NCBI RefSeq assembly: GCF_963676685.1
Contig: NC_092357.1
Span: 19,519,607-19,583,606 of the forward strand
Length of the DNA stretch: 64,000 nucleotides
Direction: 5' to 3'
Source of the DNA: Mytilus edulis
Taxonomy: Eukaryota > Mollusca > Bivalvia > Mytilida > Mytilidae
Every line of letters starts with the position of its first letter. The stretch's first letter is position 1. Under the pieces are notes generated by a model. It was not told where the DNA came from, did no database searches, and saw only the letters and a list, made by a program, of their open reading frames with translations. Below are positions 11,440 to 23,314 of the stretch, in pieces. A program made the translations under genes and the position numbers.

Positions 11440-12400
11440 TTTACTTGTACATGTTGTATGGGTAAACCAAAAAATGGCATAGTTATGTCCCTTACACATT
11501 CAGAATGTTTTACATTGTACTTGTTTTACATCCTTTTTTCTTTCTTGTATTCTTGAGATTTTTTTGCACTAATCGAATTTTAAATTGTGTACTCTCTGCA
11601 GATGTCTTTACCAATCATTTAAGTGTAATTTCATAGACAATGAAAATCCCATTTGTCTGTTATCTTCATAACACTGCTCATTTACAAGCCTCAAAGGAGC
11701 AATTTTTGAAGGCCTTGCACAAATATACAAGATCTTTGCTCAATCAATTTCTTTGATGGATTCATATAATGAGATGAAACATTGAACTTAAAATAAAAAA
11801 AAAATTGAGCTAAACTGGGAAAAATCACCATGATCAATAAAGGCATGATTCACATCTCAAAACTTGAGGATTTTTTTTAGGATTGAAAGAAATGTTTACA
11901 TGGTTTACTTGTACAAGTAAATTTTTGAGAAAATTAAGGCTAGATTATTCAAACATTATCTATTTACTTATACGTGTTATGTGTATTTTTTTTACTTCTT
12001 CAAGTAAATAAAATAAACTTGTACAAATACATGTAGTACCCCTGACTATGTATGTGTCTGTAATATTTAATTGAGCACTTGTTTGTTGCTGTTTGTTTGT
12101 TTGTTTGTTCATTCACTTTTTTCTCACATAAATAAGGCCATTAGTTTTCTACTTCAACAGGTTTATTAATATTATGATTTGGCGCCTTTTAGAGAAGACA
12201 TTGTGGCAGAATGTGTTTTTCTCATTGTTGAAGGCCATAAGGCCTAAATGATGACATATATATAGTTTTTAATTTCTGTTTAACTTGGGACCCTTCAGGT
12301 GAGTCGTCCAATTGTACATGTACAATAGTTAGATCATGTAGATAATTGCAGGATAAAACAATTTACCTGTCTATAATACATGTAATGAAGCTCTCCAAAT
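11440..12400. other. Non-coding, nothing recognised
   Basis: AT-rich, with a short TTTG run near 12090-12110. No supported exon. Confidence 0.4.
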
Positions 12401-12412
12401 TCAAACCATTAC

Positions 12413-12474
12413 TTTATATTTCATCACAGCTTGAATGGCATACTGTAACCTCAATCCTGTTATTGTCAGGTGAC
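12413..12474 (-). CDS. Candidate internal exon, unknown gene
   Basis: Minus-strand 62-nt segment with a very strong acceptor (CTC followed by a long T tract and AG, just above 12474) and a usable donor, AAA|GTAATGG. With phase 1 entry it reads HLTITGLRLQYAIQAVMKYK and leaves in phase 0. The peptide has the mixed hydrophobic/basic pattern of a helix but I do not recognise the protein. The flanking open frame reported up to 12607 is intron plus a dispersed repeat. Support is splice sites only. Confidence 0.25.
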
Positions 12475-12534
12475 CTAAAAAAAAAAAAGAGAATGTAATT
12501 ATATACTTTTTTTTTAAAATAAAGGAGCATGAAA

Positions 12535-12650
12535 AATTGAAAACAGCAGGTTCAATAATTTCATGCGTCCATAGCACTTTTCTGGCTGAGTCTGGATTTA
12601 CCTTCATCAGGAACGCTCAAAGCCAAACATTTAAAATCCAAAGATGTACA
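12535..12650 (-). repeat. Dispersed repeat fragment (GTTCCTGATGAAGG type)
   Basis: On the minus strand it reads GAGCGTTCCTGATGAAGG followed by a CCAGAAAAGTGC segment, which I recognise from memory as a recurrent mussel repeat. Confidence 0.35.
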
Positions 12651-12800
12651 AGTAGTGAATAAAATTACAGAGCTATATGTCATGTATGTCAAGAATAGTA
12701 TGAACCTGTGTATACATCGTAACATGTATAATCATGATAATGAATCATATATTTTTTAAAATAAAGAAATCACTTTTGCCATACAATAGAAATACAATGT

Positions 12801-13120
12801 AGGAAGATGTGGTGTGAGTGCCAATGAGACAACTCTCTATCATGTCCATCCAAATAACAATTTATAAAAGTAAACCATTATACATGTAGGTCAATGTATG
12901 GCCTTCAACACGGAGCCTTGGCTCACATCAATAAACAAGCTATATAGGGCCCCAAAATTACAAGTGTAAAACCATTCAATCAGGAAAACAAACGGTCTAA
13001 TCTATATAAAAAACAAGAAACGAGAGACACTTATAAATTACATAAACAAACGACAACTACTGTACATCAGATTCCTGACTTAGAACAGGTGCAAACATTT
13101 GCAGCGGGATTAAATGTTTT
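12801..13120 (+). repeat. Dispersed repeat, R1 variant
   Basis: Begins AGGAAGATGTGGTGTGAGTG, runs through GGCCTTCAACACGGAGCCTT and ends near GCGGGATTAAATG. It is the sister subtype of the copy at 2621-2942. Confidence 0.7.
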
Positions 13121-13204
13121 AATGACAATGTTTATATTAATGCAAATTAAATGAACCCAGGATATGCATGTTGCTAATTTTTGCTCGTCTTAATGTAATT
13201 TTTA

Positions 13205-13560
13205 TGATTAACTAGAAGTGCTGAGAACACTGCTCACAATAGCCAGCCCCCTCCCCCACAACAAATATAAAATACTATAAAACAAACAAGTGAATCTGTG
13301 AGCTACTGATCACTTTTGATACCCCCATACACTTTAAGAATTTTAAGGTACACAGGAATTTGTTGAGTGATGAATATGAAAAAGCATCACACGGTATTGC
13401 TGACTCATATAAACCCTCAAACCAAATTTAAGAAGTCCATGTTATTTTCCTGAAAAAGATGCGACGAAAAATATTCAATTCTGGAACAGACAGACAGACT
13501 GACTTTAATATACCGTCAAAATTGACCGTTTCTAAACAGGCTGTGGCCTTTTCCATTTAA
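13205..13560. repeat. Probable dispersed repeat
   Basis: Contains AGAACACTGCTCACAATAGC at one end and GTCAGTCTGTCTGTCTGTTCC (minus strand) with GTCAATTTTGACGG at the other, a pattern I associate with bivalve repeats. There is no second copy in the window to confirm it. Confidence 0.3.
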
Positions 13561-14019
13561 TAAATGATATGATTTGCATCCGTTCATGCTTGTACACAAT
13601 TGTCTGTTATAACAGAATACACAGCTTTATTACAAGTGGGTTTTTTTTCCTGCCTCTTGGACATGAGGTCTCGCAATGAAAATTTTAAAAATACCATTAT
13701 GGCTCGATTCTGTTTACTGGGGATATACATGTATATAGCTGAACACTGAACAGGGACACAGTTCAGATATTTGATATCATCCATGTACTCTAATTTTAGA
13801 GGGAAAGTGGATGCAGTGACTATTCAATTTTAATACTGATTATAATTATTATATATACTGTATAAAAATAATATGTCATGTACATGATGTATGTCAAAAG
13901 CACGAGAAGTTAAAGAGTATGACAGGAAACATGGAAAATAAATAAGGGGAAACATGAAGCACACATCAAGTCATCCTACCAAACACGAAACATAGAAGAT
14001 AAAACGTCTGAACACGAAA

Positions 14020-14085
14020 ACAAGTTGGTGACCTTCTGCTATTGTCTGTTCTATGGTTGGGTTGCTGTCTCTTTGACACATTTTA
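14020..14085 (+). repeat. Fragment of dispersed repeat R2
   Basis: GTTGGTGACCTTCTGCTATT and GTTGCTGTCTCTTTGACAC match the R2 copy at 11152-11272. Confidence 0.5.
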
Positions 14086-14152
14086 ATACGAAAGACACCG
14101 AACATATGTTCTCATAGTTTATGACTTTATTCATTATAGGTTGAAAAATACA

Positions 14153-14312
14153 CAGTGGCGGGTTCAGGAATTTTCATAAGTGGGGGCCCACTGACTGACC
14201 TAAGAGGGGGCCCGCTTCAGTCACTCTTCAATGATTCCCTATATAAGCAACCACATTTTTTCTCAAAAAGGGGGGGCCTGGGCCCCCTGCCCCCCCCCTA
14301 AATCCGCCCCTG
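14153..14312 (+). mobile_element. 160-bp TIR element with 5-bp target duplication
   Basis: The left end CAGTGGCGGGTTCAGG and the right end (reverse complement) CAGGGGCGGATTTAG form imperfect terminal inverted repeats. ATACA flanks both sides (14148-14152 and 14313-14317), a clean 5-bp duplication. The inside is unusually GC-rich with long G and C runs. A reverse-oriented relative of 127 bp lies at 47906-48032. Non-coding. Confidence 0.75.
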
Positions 14313-14319
14313 ATACAGG

Positions 14320-14800
14320 CAAAGTTTAGATGTTTATGAAGTGTCCTATATTTTGACTTTAGTGGAACCTTATTATCTGATCTCTTAGTGCACAAGCCAT
14401 TCCCTCTGCATTTTAGTATATATCTCTAGATTGTAATACCTGAAAGCGATAAATTACACCTAAGTCGTGTTTTGTCCTGACATTGGATCATATTGAATAA
14501 ATTTTCCATTTGTTCTCATCAGTTTCTTCAACCAGGTCGTTATAATCTCAACTGACAAACATGTGCACGGTTACTTTAGTTATTTTCAATTAACCAACTT
14601 GCAAACTGCAAGCTTCGCAACTACATTGAATTTCCAAATAAGGTAAACAGGTGGGCGGAGCTTAAACTCCGCTTGCTACTTTTCTTTTGATAAATACAGC
14701 TTTCACTCAAATTATTTCCATTTCTTGATGTGAAAATACATTATAATATTAAAAAAGACACCATATGCCATATATTTCATTATTCATGCGATACGCGTAC
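14320..14800. other. Non-coding, with a short palindrome
   Basis: Contains GGCGGAGCTTAAACTCCGC near 14654, a near-perfect palindrome. Minus-strand frames here (for example around 14510) are short and lack matched splice sites. Confidence 0.35.
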
Positions 14801-14803
14801 CTT

Positions 14804-14881
14804 ACCTATTGCTACATTTGTTACTGTGTCTGCAACGTCAAAAGTCGCCCGCCATTACACATTCTGATCTAGATAGGGGAA
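14804..14881 (-). promoter_or_regulatory. Candidate promoter/5' non-coding exon
   Basis: The minus strand has a GC-richer patch with ATGGCGG in a YY1-like CCGCCAT context (start at 14855) and a consensus donor AATAG|GTAAGG at 14806/14805. The ATG opens only five codons (MAGDF then stop), so this would be a 5' UTR exon or upstream ORF. No TATA box is evident. It could serve the candidate minus-strand exons at 12.4 and 10.7 kb. Confidence 0.25.
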
Positions 14882-14889
14882 ATAACTCC

Positions 14890-16570
14890 TGCACTGTTTT
14901 TTTATTCGGTTTTGCGGGAAAACCACCTTAATGTCGCTGCGTTCAAAAGTACCCCAAATCTATTTTTGTTGAATTTACACAAAATCGATATGCATTTAAA
15001 GAAAGAAATTGTCATACATAACACAATTATCTATCAACATATACCAGGCTTATAGTTTGATACACCAGACACGAATATCGTCTACATAAGACAAATAAGG
15101 GATGTAATGAAATAAAAAGCAACAAAAAAAAAAAAAAAAAAGTTGAGCCTTGAGGACCCAAATTCCAAAAAATGTGCAATAAAATGTTTCTTATGCACCT
15201 CACTTTTACCCATACAACAAAATGTGTACATCATAAGACCATACGCATTATATTAAGTAGTAGTTAATAGATTTCAAGAGTTGTTAGTAAAAAAACCCAA
15301 CATGGAGTACTCAGTCTTATCATAAGCAGTATAACTTAAATACTGGTAACGTAGAGATAAATTAAAATACAGGGTTTATAAAACATAGAAAACATTGTTG
15401 TTAACATAAAGGCTAATTAAAAAATGTAAATAAACATTTGAAATATTAGTGATAGCATTATGGTTTTTCAGGAGCTGGTAAAAGAAGCTTAACAAACTGT
15501 GTATTAACATGATTTCTTACCTCCGTTTTGTGCTCCAACCTTCGTTATCGATATAACTAAAATATTCAAGAACTTAAGATTATATTTGTATTCTTTCAAG
15601 ACTATTAACCATACAAATATGGTGTTGACATAAAAAAGTTTTCATCAGAATATATATGCATTCTTTGGATATATATTTGGATTTCTTACACAAAACTGAA
15701 ACATAAGATATTAAAACAAATCCCTACAATCACAGTGTTGTTGAATGAATTAATTAATAATGTCAATCATTTTGATCTTTCTTTCTGCAAAAGTTTTCAT
15801 GATACCTAGTGTTTATTTATTTGTAGATGTCATGACAATAAAGTTTTTGTCGGTAAAACAAATAGATTTAACATGTTAGTTTACTTCAGTTTCGTTTAAT
15901 TCATTGCCCACTCCTGCAAATGTCCCGTGAAATATATGTCAATTTATGAATATCAACATATATTGCTTAAGTTGACATTTTCAGCTGCATGATGTTTGGG
16001 ATGTTACAAAAAAAACATTAGAGGATTTAAATTTTTTTTAAAAAGAGAAAGAAAAAACAAAGTGAAAAGATTCGTTAAACTTTTTGATAAAACTCAAATC
16101 AACCAACGACAGATCACTATACATAAACAAAAAATCAAATATATCTTTTGTTCATCAAATTTGAAATAATGACTTCCATTTTTGCTCTGTGTTCTTTTTG
16201 AGCAACATGCTACACAATGAATTTATGAATAAACTGCACACATTTTACAATTAACTACCTTTCCGAGTAAGACAAATGTATTTTACCTCCTCTACATTTC
16301 TAGGAATATCATTGGTTTAAAGCGTCCGCGTGGAGACCATGTATATTCCATATTAGGTTAGAAGGGAGGCGGGGCTTATTTCAATATACGGTTAGTAGTT
16401 GAGTCATGACTTTGGCGGGACTATTTAATTATTTAAATGTATTGAAAGTTCTGTTTAATATTGTTATATCAAGGTTGTTGATATTAAATTGTTAGTGTTG
16501 ACATTAGTTTTTTTGTGCAGACCAATGAAAGTAGGTTTTAAAAATTGAACACTTGAACACTTTAGTATAA
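14890..16570. other. Non-coding; poly-A run
   Basis: No supported exon. An A-run occupies 15122-15141. The rest is AT-rich single-copy-looking sequence. Confidence 0.4.
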
Positions 16571-16652
16571 AAACCTAAAAATGTGGTATGATTGCAAATA
16601 AGACAACTCTAGTCTGAATTCAACAAATAAAGATAGTCGGTAAGACAAATTC

Positions 16653-16791
16653 GTTACATAGTAATCTAGTGACCTAATACAATATATACGGGGTCAGTAA
16701 ATTCCATATGGGGTTCGAGCTTCGCTCTCATCCTATATGGAAGTTACTGACCCCGTATATATCGTATTAGGTCACTAACACACTATGTAAC
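16653..16791. mobile_element. 139-bp palindromic foldback element
   Basis: GTTACATAGT at the left and ACTATGTAAC at the right, with long inner arms (GACCTAATAC/GTATTAGGTC and ACGGGGTCAGTAA/TTACTGACCCCGT), form a near-continuous hairpin with a small TTCGAGCTTCGCTC loop. A partial copy with the same right arm is at 25866-25952. Non-coding, MITE-like. Confidence 0.8.
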
Positions 16792-16799
16792 TAATAATA

Positions 16800-17390
16800 T
16801 TTAGATATATTTTAAATCATCTGCACCTCTTATATAAATGTGTGATTGACATTTAGAACAATACGTGGTTTTGTTTCGTGCACATTTTAATTGTTCATCA
16901 AGACGAGTAATTATAACCTGATGTCATGTTAATGATTGTAATTGTTAATCTAAATTGCTGCCTAATTTTAGCTTAGTGTGTTTAAAGCATTTGTTATGAA
17001 GATCATATGCATTATTTTAATTTTGAAAGACGCCCGAGGTTTTTTGTTTGGTTATTTACAAAAGGCGTATTAAAAATTGATATGCTTACAAAATAACATC
17101 AAGTAAAGTCATCAAAATTAACAAACCGATAAGTGTAATGAGCCATTTGTTAACAAATCGTATAAATCTAGACAATATTTGTGAAATTTAAAAGATAGAA
17201 AGTAATAAATAAAAGAATTTTTTTAATGAATATACCTTTTCAATATTTTCAATATTTGACAGAGATATGCGTTATTCAAATTTGTATTAAATTTTGTATT
17301 TTATGAGTTTCAAAGTTAAAATACTAACTTCCGCGTTTAGAAATCATTTTGTTTTCTCTCAGTACGTCAAAGAATTTCAGTATGTTATTA
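16800..17390. other. Non-coding, nothing recognised
   Basis: AT-rich sequence with no supported exon or repeat. Confidence 0.4.
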
Positions 17391-17397
17391 TATAGAT

Positions 17398-17825
17398 GTA
17401 AGTAGATGTGTTTTGAGTGCCAATGAGACAACTCTCCTTCCAAATCACAATTTGTAAAAGTAAACTAATATAGGTCAAATGCTAGCCTTCAACACGGAGC
17501 CTTGCAAACACCGAATAGCAAGCGATAAAGGGACCAAACAATTACTATTGTATAATCATTTGGGGTTCTTGTTGCTTATTCTTAAGTTTTCTATGTTGTG
17601 TCATGTGTTCTATTGTTTGTTTATTTGTCTTCTTTCATTTTTAGCCAGGCGTTGTCAGTTTATTTTCGATTTATGAGTTTGACTGTCCCTCTGGTATCTT
17701 TCATCCCTCTTTTATACAGGTTAATTAACGGTAAAATAAAGACAGAAACCAAAAATTACCCATGAACCACATCTACAAACGACAACCACTAAACAATAGG
17801 TTCATGACTAAGAACATAATTTTTG
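17398..17825 (+). repeat. R1 variant repeat split by a retroelement tail
   Basis: The R1 sequence (GAGTGCCAATGAGACAAC to AAACAATTACT near 17545) resumes after 17722 with CATGAACCACATCTACAAACG. The interruption is the LINE-like tail at 17545-17722, so the R1 copy is older. Confidence 0.6.
17545..17722 (+). mobile_element. 3'-end fragment of a LINE-like retroelement (family L1m)
   Basis: Carries AGTTTTCTATGTTGTGTCATG, GCGTTGTCAGTTTATTTTCG and the shared terminal GTCCCTCTGGTATCTTTC. The same 3' end recurs at 32.0-32.7, 43.45, 58.7 and 60.9 kb (+) and 33.7-34.3, 39.2 and 43.2 kb (-), the pattern of 5'-truncated retrotransposon copies. The ORF 17479-17676 lies across it. Confidence 0.6.
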
Positions 17826-17937
17826 TTGATATCCTACACTTAAATACAAACAATAATCCCGACACATATACATCTTTGACCAGCTAGAATATACACAATG
17901 TACATTTAGAATTCATTGAAGTCATATGTAGATATAG

Positions 17938-18205
17938 AAAGATGTGGTATGAGTGCAAATGAGACAACTCTCCATCCAAGTAACAATTTATAAGAGTAAA
18001 CCATTATAGGTCAAGGTACGCCCTTCAACACAGAGCCTTGGCTCAAACCTTCTCCCTTTTCTGAAACGATAGTATAACATCACAACATAGAAAAAGACAC
18101 TATAAAATATCAATTGAAAGTCTTAATTTAATTAAAAAGAGTGAAAACAACTGTTGTATTCCTGACGTGGTACAAACATATGTGGTGCAAACATTATTAC
18201 AAGAC
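17938..18205 (+). repeat. Dispersed repeat, R1 variant
   Basis: AAAGATGTGGTATGAGTGC, then CTCTCCATCCAAGTAAC and CCTTCAACACAGAGCCTTGG; truncated at the 3' side. Confidence 0.6.
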
Positions 18206-18299
18206 ATAGGTTAAGCATGTTATTTATGTATTATTGTCATTTTGTTTATTTTCATTGGTTACATCTTCTAACATCAGACTCGGACTTCTCTTGAACTGA

Positions 18300-18760
18300 A
18301 TTTTAATGTGCGTATTGTTATGCGTTTACTTTTAAATATTGGCTAGAGGTATAGGGGGAGGGTTGAGATCTCATAAACACGTTAAACCCCACTGCATTTT
18401 TGCGCCTGTCCCAAGTCAGGAGCCTCTGGCCTTTGTTAGTCTTGCATTATTTTTAATTTAAGTTTCTTGTGTACAATTTGGAGTTTAGTATGGCGTTCAA
18501 TATCACTGAACTAGTATTTGTTAAGGGGACAGCAGAAGGACGCCTCCGGGTGCGGGAATTTCTCGTAAAAAATGGTGGATTTAACCTGGTTTTATAGGTA
18601 GCTTAACCTCATTGGATTTTGTCTGATGCTTAGTCCGTTTCTGTGTGTGTTACATTTTAATGCCTTTCCCTTAGTTTTAGTTTGTTATCCCGATTTTGGT
18701 TTTTGTCCATGGATTTATGAGTTTGAACAGCGGTATACTACTGTTACCTTTATTTAACCT
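18300..18760. repeat. Composite of R2, R4 and reverse R3 repeat fragments
   Basis: Includes GCCTTTGTTAGTCTTGC and GGACGCCTCCGGGTGCGGG (R2), GGATTTAACCTGGTTTTATAG (R4-like) and, reversed, the CGATT/TATACTACTGTTACC end of R3. Order and strand show successive insertions. Confidence 0.45.
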
Positions 18761-18764
18761 CTCA

Positions 18765-19450
18765 CTTGAAGAAAAAAATATTCTATACAAGATAGTAAAC
18801 TTAAAGTTTACCATATTTAATATATTCAAAATCAAAGAAATATATATTTTCCTAAATTTCATTCAATAATGTTTGCTTGTGGTTGTTAAACAATGGTCGA
18901 AAGATGCAAGATCAAATATTGCGATTCCATAATTGTGCATACATAAAATGTATTCAAAGTTCCAAAAGACCTCTCCCGTTGGAGATTAAGAGCAATAATA
19001 AAATACTTGTTACAATTTCTTTATTTCAGTGTTGCTATGCGATTAATATTATCTATAATCTTGGGAAGAAAGAAAGGGGCAAATGAGATATTATAATATA
19101 TATCAGAATATATTAATCTTATTAGTTTGAAAAGAAATACTTTACATAAATAATTAAACAACAGTTTTTTTACGATTTGTTTGCCTTCATCATGATTGTC
19201 ACTTGAAACATTTTTTACAAGGACACGATTCAGGACTATGGTTATTTAAAGATATCTACTATTCAAATATAAATTTAGATTTTAGATAATAATTGGTATT
19301 AATGCCGTTACGTTGAACAGTTTAATTTATAGAACGTAAACTTATGATTGTAGGGGGAAGTGCATATAAAACAGTTGATAGCATTTATTTAACACTGAAT
19401 TTATCGAAAAAATGTGTTACTTAAATTTGGTTGTATGTGTAAATAATTAT
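18765..19450. other. Non-coding, nothing recognised
   Basis: Short frames only (18677-18862 minus, 18877-19086 plus), neither with splice or domain support. Confidence 0.4.
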
Positions 19451-19454
19451 AAAA

Positions 19455-19785
19455 AAAGATGATTGCCAAAGAGACAACTCTCCACAAAGACCAAAATGAC
19501 ACAGAAATTAAAAACTATAAGTCACCGTACGGCCTTCAACAATGAGCAAAGTTTATACCGCATAGTCAGCTATAAAAGGCCCCGAAATGACAATGTAAAA
19601 CAATTCTAACGAGAAAACTAACGGCCTTATTTATTTTAAAAAAAATATAAATGAACAAAAAACAAATATGTTACACATAAACAAACGACAACCACTGAAT
19701 TACAGGGCCCTGACTTTGGACAGGCACATACATACATAATGTGGCGGGGTTATTAAACATGTAAGCGGGATCCCAAACTTCCCCC
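19455..19785 (+). repeat. Dispersed repeat, family R1
   Basis: From GATGATTGCCAAAGAGACAAC through GGCCTTCAACAATGAGC to GCGGGATCCCAAAC; nearly full-length and close to the copy at 2621-2942. Confidence 0.7.
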
Positions 19786-20087
19786 TAATCTGAGATAGTG
19801 GTATACAGTACAAAATAAGAACGCACTTTAAAAATAAGTACATACCATGTATTAGGATCAAATGAAATACTGAGATATCCATATTTACTTAATGAGGAAG
19901 TATATTTCACTAATCACTTAAAGTTTCATCGACGATGTGTATCAGGTTTAACAATTTCAATGAAAGGTCCTGTGTGAATAAGAAATTTAAATAGCACTAT
20001 TTCGAGACATAACAAAATTATCGAAAGTAATTATACGACAAGTAGATGGTTTGGGACAATATTGCATTCATCTTATTACATGTATTA

Positions 20088-20810
20088 AGGATGTTTGCTA
20101 CTCTAATTTAAAATAACAAGCTTTTAGAAAGACTATTGTATATTGATAGCATAAAAAGAAAGAAACGAAAAAAGCCAAACAAAAAATTAGGGTGTGCTTG
20201 TTTTCCAGACATAAGCCGTTGAAAATTAGGCGGGAAATAATTCTCTGAAGACTTTTCATATATTAAACATTGACACCTTTTGTCTTTCAAAAACGATGAA
20301 AACAATAACAAGGATTCTATAAGAGTTTCAAAGATGACATTTTAAACTATATTTGATAAAATAAGCGACAGAAAAGTAGGGGTTAATGGGCAATTTTTTT
20401 TAATGGCATAACATGGATAAAACCAGAGGATTTCGAATATCTGTCAAAAATTAAAAAAAGCATGACGAGTGAACTTATTGACTAAAGGATGTTCACTACT
20501 CTGTTTCAAAACAACAAACTTTTAACAAGATTTTTATGAATCGATGGCCATATGAAAACCTGAATTAAAAGAGCAAACAAGAAAGGGGTGTGTCGTTGGG
20601 TTTGAGATATATCAACTGCAGAGTTTAGCGGGATATTATTTTCTCAAAATTTTAATGATAAATTTAACATTTTCACCCTTTTTCAAAATCAATGCAAGAA
20701 TAGCAAGGATATTAAATTCTTTCAAAAGTGGCTTTTTAAACTATATGTAATAGAAGTATAAAAAAAAAAGCAAAGTAGGTGTTAGCGGGTTAAAAGTATA
20801 TGTACCGCAA
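20088..20810. repeat. Diverged tandem duplication, period about 400 bp
   Basis: GGATGTTTGCTACTCT at 20088 and GGATGTTCACTACTCT at 20487 start two related segments. Both contain a GCTTTTAG/ACTTTTAAC segment, a GGTGTG motif, GCGGGAAATAA/GCGGGATATTA, a TTGACACCTTTT/TTTTCACCCTTTT stretch and TTTTAAACTATAT. Many indels separate them. Confidence 0.6.
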
Positions 20811-20814
20811 AATA

Positions 20815-21440
20815 GTAGCGAGTATTTGTCCGTTCGTTTGTCTATTTAATATTTCTGTTGCACTCAAGTGCTACGAACAATATGACTTTATTTTTGTTTA
20901 GCAGTTTAACAATGTTTAACATGGATAAGTGGTAACATGTACATGGAACAGTTTTTGGATCAGTCATTCGACTACTGCATGACAGATTATATAAAACTAA
21001 TTGGCAAAAATGTCGCAAAAAGGATAGTTGAGACTTTAAGATTTTCTTCTCCTAAAATACAATATTATTGATAACAATTTATTAACATGCAAATACAATG
21101 TATTTCAAAAACATTTTAAACAATTCATCCGTCTGGTTATTAAAGTCGACATATAAACAAATGCGATAGAGAGATAAAGTAAATACATTATCCATCGTTT
21201 GCTGTATTTTCTCGTTGTGTTAAAGACCCACTGGTAGCCTTGAGCTGATTTCTGATCTTTAGTCGAAGATCTTTTGACACAATTCCAAATCTCACTCTCA
21301 ATTATGTCATTTCTAAGATAAAGATAAAAATACATATTATTTTTTTTGATTCAGATACTGGAAAAACATTCTGACAGGTTTCTTATTTTTGAAATCGCTT
21401 TTTTTCCGTAAGATGTGTATTTTTGTTAGGTTAAGCATCA
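20815..21440. other. Non-coding, nothing recognised
   Basis: No supported exon; the minus frame 21105-21335 has no domain pattern. Confidence 0.4.
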
Positions 21441-21449
21441 ATGATATAA

Positions 21450-21740
21450 CTTAATCGTATTTGGTACAACTTTTTGGAATTTTGGATCCTCAATGCTCTG
21501 CAACTTTGTACTTGTTTGGCTTCATATATATTTTGATATGAGCGTAACTGATGAGTCTTATGTAGACGAAACGCACGTCTGGTGTACTAAATTATAATCA
21601 TGATACCTTTCAACTAGTAGTATCATCAGTTTGATCATTGTTGGAGGTCGTACGCTGACCTATAGTTGTTAATTTCTGTAGCATTTGGTCTCTTTTGGAG
21701 AGTTGTCTCATTAGAATTATACCATATCTTCTTTTTTATA
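21450..21740. repeat. R5 repeat followed by a reverse R1 end
   Basis: 21450-21610 has TTTTGGATCCTCAATGCTCT and GACGAAACGCACGTCTGG (family R5). 21690-21740 has GGAGAGTTGTCTCATTAG and CATATCTTCTTTTTTAT, the reverse end of R1. Confidence 0.6.
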
Positions 21741-22204
21741 TTTACTGCAGAGTGTTACTCGTGCTTTGTGAATGCATTAGAATGTGTGCCCCTCAGTGAC
21801 TGTAGTGTATGCCCTTACAGTTGGACTTATTTGCTTGTGAAAGACATATAAACATGCATTGATCTGCAATCTGTCAATACCTGTATCTTGACATAGCACA
21901 AGGTCACGTTTTATCTCTGACGGTTTATGACGTCTTTATCCTGAATCCATTGGATGTTGGATGTGTATTGAATTATAATTTAGTCTTACATGTATTATCT
22001 TTTGTATTAGTTGTTAATGGCTTTGAACTAGCTGTCAGCGACTGTGAGAAATCTCAGATCGGAACTAAGTGTATATTTGTTGCTGGGATATACAACTAAC
22101 CGACCCCATCCACTCTCTCTTTTTGATATTTGTCTATTTGTATCCTTCTAATCAGTTAAGCCTTTTTCAACTGATTTGTATAGTTCTTTCTAATGTTGAA
22201 TTGT

Positions 22205-22560
22205 TACACCACTATTCCAAGTTAGTGTAGGGTTGGGGTCCCGCTAACATGTTTAAATCCGTTACATTCTGTATGCATGTGCCTGTCCTAAGTTAGAAGC
22301 CTGTAATTCAGTGGTTGTCGTTCGTTGATCGGTTTTATATATTTTGCTTTTCGTTCAATTTTTGTTCATAAATATTTTCGTTAGTTTTCTCGTTTGATAT
22401 AACACTTGTCATTACAGGGCCTTTAATTGCTGACTATGCGGTATGGTCTTTGTTCAATTTTGAAAGGCGTACAGTGACCTATAGTCGATAATGTCGACGT
22501 TAGTTGGTCTCTTGTTGAGAGCTATTTCATTGACAATCATATTACATCTTCTTTTTTATA
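22205..22560 (-). repeat. Dispersed repeat, family R1, reverse copy
   Basis: Read on the minus strand it runs from GAAGATGTAATATGATTG to GCGGGACCCCAACCC, with the central GCATAGTCAGCAATTAAAGG segment. Nearly full-length. Confidence 0.65.
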
Positions 22561-22564
22561 TCAT

Positions 22565-23300
22565 TACGTCGAGTGAGGTTTATACAATGTTTAAATGGGA
22601 CTATATGAAATAGTTCTAATCTCCTTGTCCTAGTGCTGTGTTTTTATTGGTTGCATTGTTTTATCTGAATCAATAAATGTAAACAAAAAATAAAGCTATG
22701 ATAATTACATCAATTTAAACTTTAAACGAGTTTTCGTTATTAAAAAGCTACAGTCTAAACAGGGATACAACATCCTTTTAACATCCGGAACGTAACTTTA
22801 CATAATAAGTTATCCGCTAGTCATATAAGTTGATTCATAATAAATTATCTTATAATTCACCATCAGTTCGGAACTTTACCACTCGTTTTATACGTTTATA
22901 ATACCTCAATACTTGATTCAAATTCCGACAGCAAAATCTCAGAGTCAATCTCTGGTCAAAGTCTTCCTCTTCTCTGTGTTCGAACATGGATGGAATACAT
23001 GCGTATATTATATTTTTCACTGGATCATTATCAGTGTATATGTACATGTGTGATACGGGTATGTTTAAAATACAAATATAAGTAGTCAACTTACATTATA
23101 ATCATTTATTATTTTCATTGAGAAACAAAAATATATTTGTGCATCGTCTATAGATTAGCCAAAAAGTCGTATCACGTGACCTTATTTTAGTTCATTCGCC
23201 AAGTTTTTTTACTTAAGCGAAATAAACAAATGTTATAATTTAATTAGATTTCTCCGTAAAAAGATATTCATAGGTCCATACTGCTGTGTCCAGACTGTTA
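22565..23300. other. Non-coding, nothing recognised
   Basis: The minus frame 22850-23089 has no domain signature or splice support. Confidence 0.4.
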
Positions 23301-23314
23301 AACATGTATAAAAA

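Noticed and set aside
14510-14600. Minus-strand peptide with TWLKKLMRTNGKFIQYDP
   Set aside because: Looks protein-like but the only following acceptor is 20 bp away, too close for an intron, and no upstream acceptor was found.
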